DNA from: Candidatus Saccharimonadota bacterium
GTDB lineage: Bacteria; Patescibacteriota; Saccharimonadia; Saccharimonadales; Saccharimonadaceae
Reading direction: 5' to 3'
Length of the DNA stretch: 37,856 bases
NCBI GenBank assembly: GCA_027493025.1
Contig: JAPUDQ010000039.1
Span: 1-37,856, forward strand
This document shows, piece after piece, positions 1 through 8,336 of the stretch. How positions within the stretch are numbered: position 1 is the stretch's first letter; each line of letters begins with the position of its first letter. The translations under genes and the position numbers were made by a program. A model generated the notes under the pieces. The model saw nothing but the letters and a program-made list of their open reading frames with translations. It was not told the origin of the DNA and ran no database searches.

Positions 1-328
1 AACAGGCCTACGGTCTGGTGTTATGGGGTATGGGATGAGGTGTGGGGTGGTTTAGGTGTATTTATTTGATAAAAATTCATTTATAGTAGTAAGTATAGCA
101 GACTGCACCAAGAATATTTCACAGCCAAATTTGCCGAGAAACAAGACTTATATCTCATGGAGAAACCAGTTATACTACTAGTAGCTATGACAGTACTTGC
201 CCACGAGGCACTTCCACTATCAAGCTTTATACGCATTATGCTACCTCGGTCATTTATAGACGTGTGAACGGCGTTCTATAGTATCCATGTAGCATCACGA
301 GGTATTTACCTCACTCCACCATCGTTCG
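1..328. other. No gene recognised; possible leader or small RNA upstream of a terminator
   Basis: I see no convincing coding frame here. The stretch ends in a good plus-strand intrinsic terminator (329-367), so some transcript entering from the left or starting inside it probably ends there. I could not match it to tmRNA, RNase P RNA, SRP RNA or a tRNA by eye. The first 60 bases are G/T-rich and the rest is of mixed composition. Confidence 0.4.
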
Positions 329-367
329 CTGACATGACCTGTTCTGGTCGCGCTGTCAGTCTTTTTT
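329..367 (+). terminator. Intrinsic terminator
   Basis: Outer stem CTGACA (329-334) with TGTCAG (354-359) and inner stem GACC (336-339) with GGTC (346-349), closed by TGTTCT. A run of six T follows at 362-367. It separates an upstream transcript from the small gene at 396. Confidence 0.7.
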
Positions 368-395
368 AACCCTTAAAAAAGCTTGGAGTATTGCA

Positions 396-641
396 ATGAC
401 AAAAAAACACATCAACCTTCCGGTCCAGGTGACTGCGGTTACTTTCAATAAAGATTTTGAACCAGTTCCGCGACGTATCGAGTTTGAAGGCCAAACCCTG
501 ACATTTACAGGCAGTGGTATCGGTCTCCGAATCGCCCAAAATGGAGTTATATCCCGTCTCTTTGACATGAGTGACGGCACCGCGCAGTACCGGTTGCGGC
601 AAGACGTATCGCAGTGGACTCTGATGAGTATTACTCGATAG
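396..641 (+). CDS. Small protein of unknown function (81 aa)
   Basis: An 81-residue protein I cannot place in a named family. It starts at ATG 396, 10 nt after a GGAG ribosome-binding site. It has alternating hydrophobic residues suggesting a small beta-rich fold (for example RIEFEGQTLTFTGSGIGLRI) and no signal peptide or membrane segment. It lies between the terminator at 329-367 and the helicase promoter at 701-729, so it is probably a single-gene unit. The ribosome-binding site, base composition like its neighbours and isolation from other frames support it as real. Function is unknown. Confidence 0.6.
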   Translation: MTKKHINLPVQVTAVTFNKDFEPVPRRIEFEGQTLTFTGSGIGLRIAQNGVISRLFDMSDGTAQYRLRQDVSQWTLMSITR

Positions 642-700
642 GAGAGGATAAAATGCCCGGTTGTTCTTTATTCGTTTAGTGAACCCAGTACACGATCTAG

Positions 701-729
701 TGGACAGAAGAAAGAACTTGTGCTATAAT
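701..729 (+). promoter_or_regulatory. Sigma-70-type promoter of the DEAD-box helicase
   Basis: TGGACA (701-706), 17-bp spacer, TATAAT (724-729). Transcription would begin near 736 and leave an untranslated leader of about 130 nt before the start at 865. Long leaders are common on cold-inducible helicase genes, but I see no defined element in this one. Confidence 0.6.
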
Positions 730-864
730 AGAATCATCTAGTATGGATATCGGGCTACATCTCTCGCTATTCGTGTAGAAGAGCAGGGGTCACAATCGTA
801 AACCGCTCGATATCATCAGCTCTAATAATCGGCCTCTTATAATGAGCGTCCGAAAAGGAATATT

Positions 865-2232
865 ATGAATACATCAAAACAACGCTCAGGAGGGCAGGGA
901 CAATCACGCCGTCCTTCTGGCCGGCTTTATACCCAAAAACGTCGCCAAACGCCTGAGGATAGACTTATAGCAACCCTCCAGGAACAGGGAAGTGTCTCCC
1001 ATAAAAAACCGTCTATGCGGCCTTCATCAACAAAACGATCTTATTCCACTAACCGTAGTTCTTCATCGCGACCTATTAAAGCATTCAAAAAAGTAAAAGG
1101 TCGTGGTCAATACATTGATCCGACCCGTTTCGTGAATGCGGCCACCGCAGCCGTCATCGAGACTGTGCATCAGCCGCAACATGTCTTTGCTGATTTTCAA
1201 CTTAGTACAAAACTCCATGAAAATATTGCTCGAAAAGGCTATACGGTACCAAGCGCTATTCAGGATCAAGCAATCCAACCTATACTTGATGGTCGAGACG
1301 CTATCGGTCTCGCGAATACCGGGACTGGTAAAACCGCTGCCTTTTTGATTCCGACAATCGAGAAGATTACCTATATTGAAACTCGACCTTCTGTGTTGAT
1401 TATCACGCCAACCCGAGAACTTGCCGCCCAAATTGATGATGAGTTTAAAGCATTTTCTCGTGATATGCGCCTCTATAGCGCAGTTTGCGTCGGAGGAGTC
1501 AACATCAATCGCCAGATTACCGCAATTAAGCGACGACCACACGTCATTATTGGTACACCGGGACGTCTTAAAGACCTCTTAAATCAAAATGTCCTACAAC
1601 TTAAAACCATTAGCACTCTTATACTTGACGAAGCCGATCGGATGTGCGATATGGGGTTTTTGCCGGATATCAAACGAATCATCAGCTACGTACCTGAAAC
1701 GAGGCAAAACTTATTTTTTAGTGCCACAATGACTCCGGCTATCGAATCCTTAATCAAAGAAATGATGAATGATCCGGTAACAATCAGCGTTCGTACAACC
1801 GAAACGTCCGATCATGTTGATCAAGATGTCGTCTATGCACGGGATAAAAACCACAAATATGAACTGCTGACTAACATGCTAAGCGATACGGCTTTTGAGA
1901 AAGTGTTAGTTTTTGGGGAAACCAAATTTGGCGTACAACGGCTAGCTCAAAAACTATCGCAAGCTGGCCATATTGCTGAAGCAATTCATGGCAACAAGTC
2001 CCAGTCCCAGCGTCAGCGCTCACTCGATAAGTTTAAGGCCAATCAAGCAAAAGTACTTGTCGCAACTGATGTAGCCGCTCGCGGTCTCGACATCCCTAAC
2101 GTCAGCCATGTTATTAACTTTGATCAGCCCCACACCTACGACGACTATGTTCACCGAATCGGCCGCACTGGTCGCGGCGGCAAAACCGGCAAAGCTTACA
2201 CCTTTGTTGACCCCACTGATGCACAGAAGTAG
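865..2232 (+). CDS. DEAD-box ATP-dependent RNA helicase
   Basis: A superfamily-2 RNA helicase of 455 aa that would unwind structured RNA in the cytoplasm (ribosome assembly, cold adaptation or mRNA turnover). Residues 1 to about 70 are a basic, Ser/Arg-rich disordered tail that probably binds RNA. The core motifs follow in order: a Q motif with GYTVPSAIQDQAI, motif I TGTGKT, Ia PTRELAAQ, Ib GTPGR, II DEAD, III SAT, V ARGLDIP and VI HRIGRTGR. Both RecA-like domains are complete, but the chain ends soon after motif VI, so it lacks the C-terminal extension of RhlE/DeaD. Start ATG 865 follows AAAAGGA. The subfamily cannot be fixed from motifs alone. Confidence 0.93.
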   Translation: MNTSKQRSGGQGQSRRPSGRLYTQKRRQTPEDRLIATLQEQGSVSHKKPSMRPSSTKRSYSTNRSSSSRPIKAFKKVKGRGQYIDPTRFVNAATAAVIETVHQPQHVFADFQLSTKLHENIARKGYTVPSAIQDQAIQPILDGRDAIGLANTGTGKTAAFLIPTIEKITYIETRPSVLIITPTRELAAQIDDEFKAFSRDMRLYSAVCVGGVNINRQITAIKRRPHVIIGTPGRLKDLLNQNVLQLKTISTLILDEADRMCDMGFLPDIKRIISYVPETRQNLFFSATMTPAIESLIKEMMNDPVTISVRTTETSDHVDQDVVYARDKNHKYELLTNMLSDTAFEKVLVFGETKFGVQRLAQKLSQAGHIAEAIHGNKSQSQRQRSLDKFKANQAKVLVATDVAARGLDIPNVSHVINFDQPHTYDDYVHRIGRTGRGGKTGKAYTFVDPTDAQK

Positions 2233-2355
2233 ATTGGCGCTTTGTCATGGCTAGTACCGTTGCAAAAAGTAATAAATTGCATCTAAGCCATTGATAAAAT
2301 ACCCATCGATACGTCATACTAATAAACATATGCTATATGCGGAGATTGGGTAGGC

Positions 2356-4035
2356 GTGTCTTCAGACAGAACGTTTTGGTATCGACGCTCGACGGAGTTA
2401 GCCTTAGTCGTGTCTTTGCTGTTCGCTGCCATATGGCCCCTCTCACAGATTAGAGATAGCTGGTTTCATCCAGCCGGACTTATCGTCCCACCTTTTGTGT
2501 CGCTCTCAGCAGCCATCAGCTTTGGCATCAGTGCTTTTGTATTGATCCGCTCATTTCACCACCCTTCACGCTGGTTAGCTTTTTTTGCCTATATCTGCAT
2601 ATTCATAACGTCAAGTATCCTTGTTTTTACGACCGGACATAACGAATCGCCTTTTATCGCCTGGTGGATGATCATTGCCGCCATATCCGGATTATTTCGC
2701 CGCTATGGCTTAATGGCCTTTGGTACGGTAACGTTTGGGTATTTCGCCTACTTGTTAACCACACCAGGCAGTTTTGTCGGCGATCTATCACGCATCATTA
2801 TCATTGTTATCGTACCAACGATGGCGAGCCTCATAATCTGGCGCGTGCTGGCTGGAAGCGCTGAACCCACCAAAGACTACACCGAACTAGCTCAGGAGCT
2901 TAATCAAGTTTCAAATAAATCCGAGATTATTATCAATGCGATTGCTGACGGTGTTATTGCAATCAACAATGCCGGCACCATCCAACTGATCAATCCAGCA
3001 GCCGAACGAATCATGGGGTGGGGCACAGAGGACGCCAGCGAGCTTGACTATCGGTCGGTTTTTCGACTGACAAACGACAAAGATCAGCAACTTACACCTG
3101 AAACTGACCCCATTCGTCATGTCCTTCAGACAAACGAGTCTGTCGCTCGCAATGACCTAACATTACTCACCGGTGCCGGTAAAAAAATGATTATCTCCCT
3201 CCTTGTTTCACCACTTGGCGCTATTGGCTCTGGGGCGATTATCGTCTTTCGTGACATTACCAGTGAAGTAGCCGAAAACCGTCAAAAAGCGGAGTTTGTC
3301 AGTACCGCCAGTCATGAAATGCGTACACCGGTTGCGGCTATCGAGGGCTACATTAGCTTGGCGCTCAATCCCGCGACCGCCACGATTGATGAAAAAGCGC
3401 GTTCTTATCTCGAGAAAGCTCACGAATCGGCTACTCATCTCGGACAGCTTTTTCAGGATCTGCTGGATGTTAGCAAGGCCGAAGACGGTCGTATCAGCAA
3501 CAACCCTGAACAAACCGATATTGTTGTCCTTATACGAGAAATCATTAACCCGCTGCAAGCCCGTGCTGCCGCAAAAGGACTTACACTAAATTTTGTGCCA
3601 GACACCATCAAGTCGGGCGGTAATAGTGTTATTGAGCCCGCGTACTATGCTTCTCTTGACCCCAGTCATTTACGGGAAGTTGTTTCGAACATCGTCGAGA
3701 ATGCCATTAAATATACGAAGGCCGGTAGTGTTACGGTCGATGTAGGAGGCGATATTGAACATGTCATCATCAGTGTTGTTGATACGGGAATTGGCGTTCC
3801 AGCTGAAGACATCCCCCATCTTTTCCAGAAATTCTATCGCGTTGACAATACTGACACACGCGAAATTGGTGGTACTGGATTGGGATTGTACCTATGCCGA
3901 CGATTAGTTGAGACGATGAACGGGCGGATTTGGCTAGAGAGCGACTACGGCAAAGGAAGCATGTTTTTTGTTGAATTCCCAAGAGTAAAGACCGAAGATA
4001 TAATTTCCAAGCCCCAACAATCACAAGGAGTATAG
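2356..4035 (+). CDS. PAS-containing membrane sensor histidine kinase
   Basis: A 559-aa two-component sensor. The N-terminal ~170 residues hold several hydrophobic membrane segments. A PAS domain follows (from about 190, with AINNAGTIQLINPAAERIMGW), then HisKA with STASHEMRTP (phospho-His about residue 320), then HATPase_c with N box NIVENAIKY, G1 DTGIGVP and G2 GGTGLGLYLCRR. The layout resembles PhoR/WalK-type kinases. It begins at GTG 2356 with GGAG 11 nt upstream. The response regulator follows 36 bp later and is its likely partner. The signal sensed is unknown. Confidence 0.9.
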   Translation: MSSDRTFWYRRSTELALVVSLLFAAIWPLSQIRDSWFHPAGLIVPPFVSLSAAISFGISAFVLIRSFHHPSRWLAFFAYICIFITSSILVFTTGHNESPFIAWWMIIAAISGLFRRYGLMAFGTVTFGYFAYLLTTPGSFVGDLSRIIIIVIVPTMASLIIWRVLAGSAEPTKDYTELAQELNQVSNKSEIIINAIADGVIAINNAGTIQLINPAAERIMGWGTEDASELDYRSVFRLTNDKDQQLTPETDPIRHVLQTNESVARNDLTLLTGAGKKMIISLLVSPLGAIGSGAIIVFRDITSEVAENRQKAEFVSTASHEMRTPVAAIEGYISLALNPATATIDEKARSYLEKAHESATHLGQLFQDLLDVSKAEDGRISNNPEQTDIVVLIREIINPLQARAAAKGLTLNFVPDTIKSGGNSVIEPAYYASLDPSHLREVVSNIVENAIKYTKAGSVTVDVGGDIEHVIISVVDTGIGVPAEDIPHLFQKFYRVDNTDTREIGGTGLGLYLCRRLVETMNGRIWLESDYGKGSMFFVEFPRVKTEDIISKPQQSQGV

Positions 4036-4071
4036 ATTTTTTGACGCCAACCACGTATAGTAGGAGATAAT

Positions 4072-5112
4072 ATGATAAAGATTATGCTTGTCGAAGATGA
4101 CAAAAGCCTTCGGGAAATATATGGCGTACGCCTACTCGCCGAGGGATATGACATCGTTTCCGCCGGAGATGGCGAAGAGGCGCTCGCAATGGCCATCAAA
4201 GAACGCCCTCACCTTATTATTAGCGACGTTATGATGCCAAAGATCAGTGGATTTGATCTTCTCGATATTCTACGATCGACTACCGAAACCAGGAACATAA
4301 AAGTCATTATGATGACCGCACTTTCTTCGGATGACCAACGAGTCCGTGGCGAACAATTAGGCGCTGATCGGTATCTTGTCAAATCTCAAGTCGGTATCGA
4401 GGATGTTGTCCGCGTTGTGCATGAAGTTTTAGGTGACTCCCCACAGTCAGCAGCCCCTCAATCGCCAGCTCCCGTACCCCAAGCACAACCAGCTCCAGTA
4501 GCACCTCAGCCAATGCCCGTACCGATGCCGCCAGCTCCACAACCCCAGCCTATGCCGCAGCCAGAGCCGGCTCCTCAGCCTCAATTCACGCCAGCGCCAC
4601 CAATAGTAGCACCGCAGCCTCAGACGAGTATGCCATCTTATCAATCGCCAGCTCCCGTACCCCAAGCACAACCAGCTCCAGTAGCACCTCAGCCAATGCC
4701 CGTACCGATGCCGCCAGCTCCACAACCCCAGCCTATGCCGCAGCCAGAGCCGGCTCCTCAGGCACCACTACCAACCTCAGCTCCAGCCGCCAATCCGCTT
4801 CCAGAACCGCCACCACTTACGCCGCCAGCTGGACCATCACACTCCCGTGTCATTAATCCACTCAACAATCCTGCCGACAAAGCTGTAGACATGAATGATC
4901 TACTTGATAAGGAATTGGCTAAACAAACCGGGCTAGATTATCAAGGAGCGCCGACATTTCCAACAACCGCTGAACAAAAAGCGGATATATATGACAAAAT
5001 TGACGAATTTCAAATATTATCTGCGCCAGAGCCGACCCCAGCTGAAAATATCCCCACTACGCCGCCCGCAACCTTTGACGACGATACAAAGCCCACGGCA
5101 CCGACTCCATAG
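4072..5112 (+). CDS. Response regulator with receiver domain and proline-rich tail
   Basis: 346 aa. Residues 1-120 are a CheY-like receiver with the acidic pair D9/D10, phosphoacceptor D52 (IISDVMMPK), T82 and K104. No DNA-binding domain follows. Residues about 125-260 are Pro/Ala/Gln-rich (PVPQAQPAPVAPQPMPVP type) and include an exact 121-bp DNA duplication. The C-terminal ~85 residues are acidic and resemble a short conserved peptide (DLLDKELAKQTGLDYQG). Output is therefore probably by protein contact, not direct DNA binding. Start ATG 4072 has GGAG 5 nt upstream, right behind the kinase gene. Confidence 0.9.
   Translation: MIKIMLVEDDKSLREIYGVRLLAEGYDIVSAGDGEEALAMAIKERPHLIISDVMMPKISGFDLLDILRSTTETRNIKVIMMTALSSDDQRVRGEQLGADRYLVKSQVGIEDVVRVVHEVLGDSPQSAAPQSPAPVPQAQPAPVAPQPMPVPMPPAPQPQPMPQPEPAPQPQFTPAPPIVAPQPQTSMPSYQSPAPVPQAQPAPVAPQPMPVPMPPAPQPQPMPQPEPAPQAPLPTSAPAANPLPEPPPLTPPAGPSHSRVINPLNNPADKAVDMNDLLDKELAKQTGLDYQGAPTFPTTAEQKADIYDKIDEFQILSAPEPTPAENIPTTPPATFDDDTKPTAPTP
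4458..4761 (+). repeat. Exact 121-bp direct repeat inside the response regulator tail
   Basis: Positions 4458-4578 and 4641-4761 are identical over 121 bp. Copy-to-copy distance is 183 bp, exactly 61 codons, so loss or gain of a unit keeps the reading frame. The repeat encodes the proline-rich linker. Confidence 0.95.
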
Positions 5113-5128
5113 CGGATAATAAAACACA

Positions 5129-5812
5129 ATGATTGATTCCATGCGGCTCAATAAGTTTATAGCCCACGCCGCTGGGAATAGTCGTCGTGAAGCCGACCAG
5201 CTGATCAAAAAGGGGAGGATACGTATCAACGGACGTATTGCCCGACTTGGCGCCCAGGTTAGTCCAGAAGACGAGGTTTTGCTTGACGGTAGACCACTTA
5301 CCGCTCAAGCAGTTTATACAGTACTTAGCTTTCATAAACCTATTGGGTACGTCTGTTCACGCCGCAAACAAGGTGAGAATCCGACGATTTATACTCTTAT
5401 ACCGAAAAAATATCACCATTTAAAGCCCGTTGGTCGTCTCGACCGCGACAGCTCAGGTCTTCTCCTTCTCACCGATGATGGCGATCTAGCGCATACCATG
5501 ACTCATCCTAAGTTTTTTAAAACAAAAGTCTACCAGGTCACTCTTGATCATTCGCTAGAACCACTCCACCAGCAAATGATTAGCGATCACGGCGTGCTTT
5601 TAGACGATGGTGTGAGTACGTTTTCGATCCAGCGCAACGAAAAGGCGAATTCATATACTATCACAATGAGCGAAGGACGAAACCGACAGATTCGCCGCAC
5701 CTTTGCGTCGCTCGGATATCAAGTAATCAAGCTTCATCGCACTCAATTTGGCAATTACAACATAGCCTCACTTGAGGCAGGCGATTTCCAGGAACTAAAA
5801 AACCCACGCTAA
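5129..5812 (+). CDS. rRNA pseudouridine synthase, RsuA/RluB/RluE/RluF family
   Basis: 227 aa. It would convert specific uridines in rRNA to pseudouridine. An S4 RNA-binding domain (about residues 5-60, MRLNKFIAHAA, then VNGR-like IRINGRIARLG) precedes the catalytic domain. That domain has the signature PVGRLDRDSSGLLLLT, whose Asp in RLDRD is the catalytic residue, and the C-terminal EGRNRQIRR motif. It starts 16 bp after the response regulator gene. ATG 5129 or ATG 5141 could be the start, and neither has a clear ribosome-binding site. Motifs do not separate 16S from 23S targets. Confidence 0.9.
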   Translation: MIDSMRLNKFIAHAAGNSRREADQLIKKGRIRINGRIARLGAQVSPEDEVLLDGRPLTAQAVYTVLSFHKPIGYVCSRRKQGENPTIYTLIPKKYHHLKPVGRLDRDSSGLLLLTDDGDLAHTMTHPKFFKTKVYQVTLDHSLEPLHQQMISDHGVLLDDGVSTFSIQRNEKANSYTITMSEGRNRQIRRTFASLGYQVIKLHRTQFGNYNIASLEAGDFQELKNPR

Positions 5813-5833
5813 GGTGGATTATATACGATGTGC

Positions 5834-5874
5834 GGGGCGTGGTGAGCAGACGAGCTTGTCTACCCACCACACCC
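5834..5874 (-). terminator. Large GC-rich hairpin after the small-gene cassette
   Basis: A near-perfect inverted repeat of about 17 bp per arm (GGGGCGTGGTG at 5834 with CACCACACCC ending at 5874, plus an inner GCAGAC/GTCTAC part). It lies directly downstream of the minus-strand genes and reads as a terminator-like hairpin, but no T run follows. It may also protect the 3' end of the rluB-like gene message from the other side. Confidence 0.5.
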
Positions 5875-5879
5875 GTTGC

Positions 5880-6050
5880 TCAGGCAGCGGCCTGCTTCTG
5901 GCCGAAACCAGTGCAGGCTTGTCGCGAACCAGCGTCAAGCGCCTTGTCATTGGGCTCTGCCTTCGCTTTGGAATGACATGAACATGCACAGAAGTGGCAC
6001 TCTCGGTGCTTACCTTCCATGCACTTGGCACTTCCGCTGATCCTCGTCAT
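5880..6050 (-). CDS. Cys-rich small protein, probable zinc-binding (56 aa)
   Basis: 56 residues, ATG at 6050. The start overlaps the stop of the upstream gene as ATGA, so the two are translationally coupled. Residues 10-26 read CMEGKHRECHFCACSCH, giving Cys10-x7-Cys18-x2-Cys21-x-Cys23-x-Cys25-His26, a compact set of metal ligands. Similar C...H..C..C.C.CH patterns occur in small actinobacterial and phage proteins, from memory and not searched. Third codon positions are G/C-rich, unlike the flanking genes. Function unknown. It may bind nucleic acid or be a zinc-stabilised toxin/regulator; both are guesses. Confidence 0.6.
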   Translation of the reverse strand: MTRISGSAKCMEGKHRECHFCACSCHSKAKAEPNDKALDAGSRQACTGFGQKQAAA

Positions 6051-6232
6051 GCGTGATCCTCGATTCGCGGACCGAGGGCCCGACGATAAAAGCCATCGAC
6101 ATGCGGGGGATTGTCGTTGCCCCGTTGCTTGAGCGCCTTCGCTAGCCGATCAAGCGTTCTTGGCGACGGCTCATGCAGGGTCGTTGGGCGATGGCCCGTT
6201 GTACCTGCCGGTGTATCTGGATTTGTAGCCAC
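6047..6232 (-). CDS. Small basic protein, first gene of GC-rich cassette (61 aa)
   Basis: 61 residues from GTG 6232, preceded by AAAGGAG with a 5-nt gap, a much better ribosome-binding context than any other frame here. Middle part SPRTLDRLAKALKQRGND looks helical and amphipathic, and the rest is polar and Pro/Thr/Arg-rich. No named family recognised. It is served by a clear minus-strand promoter at 6285-6313 and is coupled (ATGA) to the Cys-rich protein. Codons end mostly in G or C, unlike der and the pseudouridine synthase on either side, which suggests recent transfer from a higher-GC genome. Confidence 0.58.
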   Translation of the reverse strand: MATNPDTPAGTTGHRPTTLHEPSPRTLDRLAKALKQRGNDNPPHVDGFYRRALGPRIEDHA

Positions 6233-6284
6233 ATCGTCTCCTTTGACGAGGTTCACCCGGAGCGACTGCCCAGAGCATACACAT

Positions 6285-6313
6285 ATTTTAGAACAAAATA
6301 ATACTTTTGTAAA
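6285..6313 (-). promoter_or_regulatory. Minus-strand promoter of the small-gene cassette
   Basis: On the minus strand TTTACA (6308-6313), 17-bp spacer, TAAAAT (6285-6290). The predicted start near 6278 gives a leader of about 45 nt to GTG 6232. It lies in AT-rich resident-like DNA upstream of der, so the GC-rich genes may have been placed under a local promoter. Confidence 0.6.
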
Positions 6314-6343
6314 ATGCTTTTTTCTGGTAAGATGAGTATACCT

Positions 6344-7684
6344 ATGGCAACCAAGATTCCTACCGTCGCAATCGTCGGCCAAACCAATGTCGGCAAAAGC
6401 AGCCTCTTTAACCGTCTCTACGGCTCTCAGGAGGCGATTGTTGCCCGTGAGGCGGGAACGACGCGAGATAACGTCATTCGCCGGCTCACCTACGAAAAAA
6501 TGCCGTTCTGGTTGGTTGATACCGCCGGCCTCAAAACGGCTGAGGACGAATTTGAAGCCAGCATCCAAGACCAGATAGCTGAGGCTACTGAAGTTGCCGA
6601 CAGCATCCTGGTCGTAGTTGATGGCACTCAGTATCCGAGCGACCAAGATCGTCTAATTGCCAAAAAAGCCCTCCGCAGCAAAAAACCAGTAACACTCGTC
6701 ATCAACAAAACTGACCTCAAAGGCGCATTGCCGACGGACGAGTTTAAACGACTTGGCATTCGGGACATACTCCGTACGAGCGCTGAGCACAATCAGGGAA
6801 TTGAGGTACTTTTACGACGAGTCGTCACGACCTTACCTCCAGCCACCGTTCATAACGAAGAAGCCGCAAACATTTTACGGATTGCGTTGATCGGCCGGCC
6901 AAATGTTGGCAAGAGCAATCTCTTTAATACCCTCGCCGGTAAGCAACAAGCTATCGTCGCCAATATTGCGGGCACGACCAGAGATGTCAATCGTATTGCT
7001 ATTCGCTATAAATCCCACGATGTTGAGCTACTCGACACCGCGGGCATTCGCCGTTCCGGCAAGCAAGAAACTGGTATCGAGAAATTTTCCGTGCTGCGAA
7101 CGATCCAAGCTATCGAAGAGTCTGATGTCTGTTGCCTACTGATTGATGTTAGTGAACTTGGAACCCAGCTCGATCAAAAACTGGCGGGAATCATCAAAGA
7201 AGCAGGCAAAGGCCTGATTATCGTCGTCAGTAAATGGGATAAAATTCCCGCTGGTGACAGCAAGGCAGGGGACACTACGGCGGAGCATATTGCCCGAACG
7301 TTTGACTTTGTCCCTTGGGCGCCGCTTGTCTTTACCAGCTCCATTACGGGCAAAAATGTCACCAAACTGTTTGATATTTCTCTTGAGATTTATCGCCGAC
7401 GACAGCAAACGATTAAAACCACTGAGCTTAATAAGCTCCTTCAGCACGCTGTCAGTAAGCACCCACCCGCTGGGCTCAAAAACACCTTTCCCAAACTTCG
7501 CTATATGGTTCAGACTGATATCTCACCACCATGGTTTGTTATCTTTGGTGGTAATCTCAAGCTTCTCCATTGGTCCTACAAACGCTATCTTGAGCGTCAG
7601 ATGCGAGCGCACTACGATTTTATAGGTACGCCGATAAAATTCAGCTTCCGTCAGGAAGATGCGCATAAGAATAAAGACTCATGA
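6344..7684 (+). CDS. der: Ribosome-assembly GTPase Der (EngA)
   Basis: Tandem-GTPase protein needed for 50S subunit maturation. The first G domain has GQTNVGKSS, DTAG and NKTD. The second has GRPNVGKSN, DTAG and SKWD. A KH-like domain closes the chain (IGTPIKFSFR), as in Der. I start it at ATG 6344 (446 aa, MATKIPTVAIVG), where family members usually begin. ATG 6332 and ATG 6314 are in frame upstream, and none has a strong ribosome-binding site. In the first P-loop GQTNVGKS replaces the usual GRPNVGKS. It overlaps pth by 4 bp (ATGA), so the two are co-translated. Confidence 0.95.
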   Translation: MATKIPTVAIVGQTNVGKSSLFNRLYGSQEAIVAREAGTTRDNVIRRLTYEKMPFWLVDTAGLKTAEDEFEASIQDQIAEATEVADSILVVVDGTQYPSDQDRLIAKKALRSKKPVTLVINKTDLKGALPTDEFKRLGIRDILRTSAEHNQGIEVLLRRVVTTLPPATVHNEEAANILRIALIGRPNVGKSNLFNTLAGKQQAIVANIAGTTRDVNRIAIRYKSHDVELLDTAGIRRSGKQETGIEKFSVLRTIQAIEESDVCCLLIDVSELGTQLDQKLAGIIKEAGKGLIIVVSKWDKIPAGDSKAGDTTAEHIARTFDFVPWAPLVFTSSITGKNVTKLFDISLEIYRRRQQTIKTTELNKLLQHAVSKHPPAGLKNTFPKLRYMVQTDISPPWFVIFGGNLKLLHWSYKRYLERQMRAHYDFIGTPIKFSFRQEDAHKNKDS

Positions 7685-8256
7685 AACTAATCGTGGGACT
7701 TGGTAATCCAGAAACCGTATATGACGGGAGTCGACATAATCTTGGGTTTTTTATTCTTGATTCATACGCTAATGCAAATAAGTTGCAGTTTCGGTCTAAA
7801 ACCCGTTTTAACGCAATGGTAGCCGAATTATCTACTGCTAAAGAAAAGACACTCCTCATCAAACCGACTACGTTTTACAATCTATCAGGAGAAGCCGTCC
7901 AGGCAATTACCAACTTTTATAAAATCCCAGCGCGCAATGTTCTGATAGTTCATGATGAAATAATGCTACCGATCGGCACGTTTCGCACGCGACTCGGTGG
8001 AAGTGACGCGGGTAACAACGGTATAAAATCCATTTCACAGCATATTACCCCTAATACCGCACGCATACGCATCGGTATAAAACAGCCATTACGAGACCAA
8101 ATTGATGACAAGAACTTTGTTCTTGGACAATTAACCACCGAGGAAAAGGAAGTGATCGGTCAGTTACTACCAGCCATCTCAGAGGCTATCGATACGTTCA
8201 TCAACGGATCATTTGCCCCCACAACGCGAGTTCAGCGCCCGATAATTGATAGTTAG
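7681..8256 (+). CDS. pth: Peptidyl-tRNA hydrolase
   Basis: 191 aa, the usual length. It cleaves peptidyl-tRNAs released by drop-off. GLGNPETVYDGSRHNLGF carries the catalytic His, with SRHN in place of the usual TRHN. KPTTFYNLSGEAV corresponds to KPxTFMNxSG, with Tyr replacing Met. VHDEIMLPIGTFR holds the conserved Asp. The glycine loop reads GGSDAGNNGIKSI instead of GGSAGGHNGLKSI, so one conserved His is replaced by Asn. The catalytic His/Asp/Asn set is kept, so activity is likely. The ATG overlaps the der stop codon. Confidence 0.94.
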   Translation: MKLIVGLGNPETVYDGSRHNLGFFILDSYANANKLQFRSKTRFNAMVAELSTAKEKTLLIKPTTFYNLSGEAVQAITNFYKIPARNVLIVHDEIMLPIGTFRTRLGGSDAGNNGIKSISQHITPNTARIRIGIKQPLRDQIDDKNFVLGQLTTEEKEVIGQLLPAISEAIDTFINGSFAPTTRVQRPIIDS

Positions 8257-8263
8257 TACTACT

Positions 8264-8327
8264 TTGTTGCAATAACAAGTTCTATCTTGGGTTAATTTTT
8301 GCAACAATGTCTCATTAGACGTATACT
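8264..8327 (+). promoter_or_regulatory. Promoter and putative auto-operator of the Fur-family gene
   Basis: TTGCAA (8299-8304), 17-bp spacer, TATACT (8322-8327), transcription start near 8334. Inverted half-sites TTGTTGCAA (8264-8272) and TTGCAACAA (8299-8307) surround it, and the second covers the -35 box. The same TTGCAA half-site builds the perfect palindrome at 14476-14508, so both are probably read by one regulator, most simply the Fur-family protein encoded here. Confidence 0.5.
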
Positions 8328-8336
8328 AGAAAGCCT

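Noticed and set aside
4447-4725. Trp/Arg-rich minus-strand frame opposite the response regulator repeats
   Set aside because: It is the antisense of the proline-rich repeat and has no coding signals of its own.
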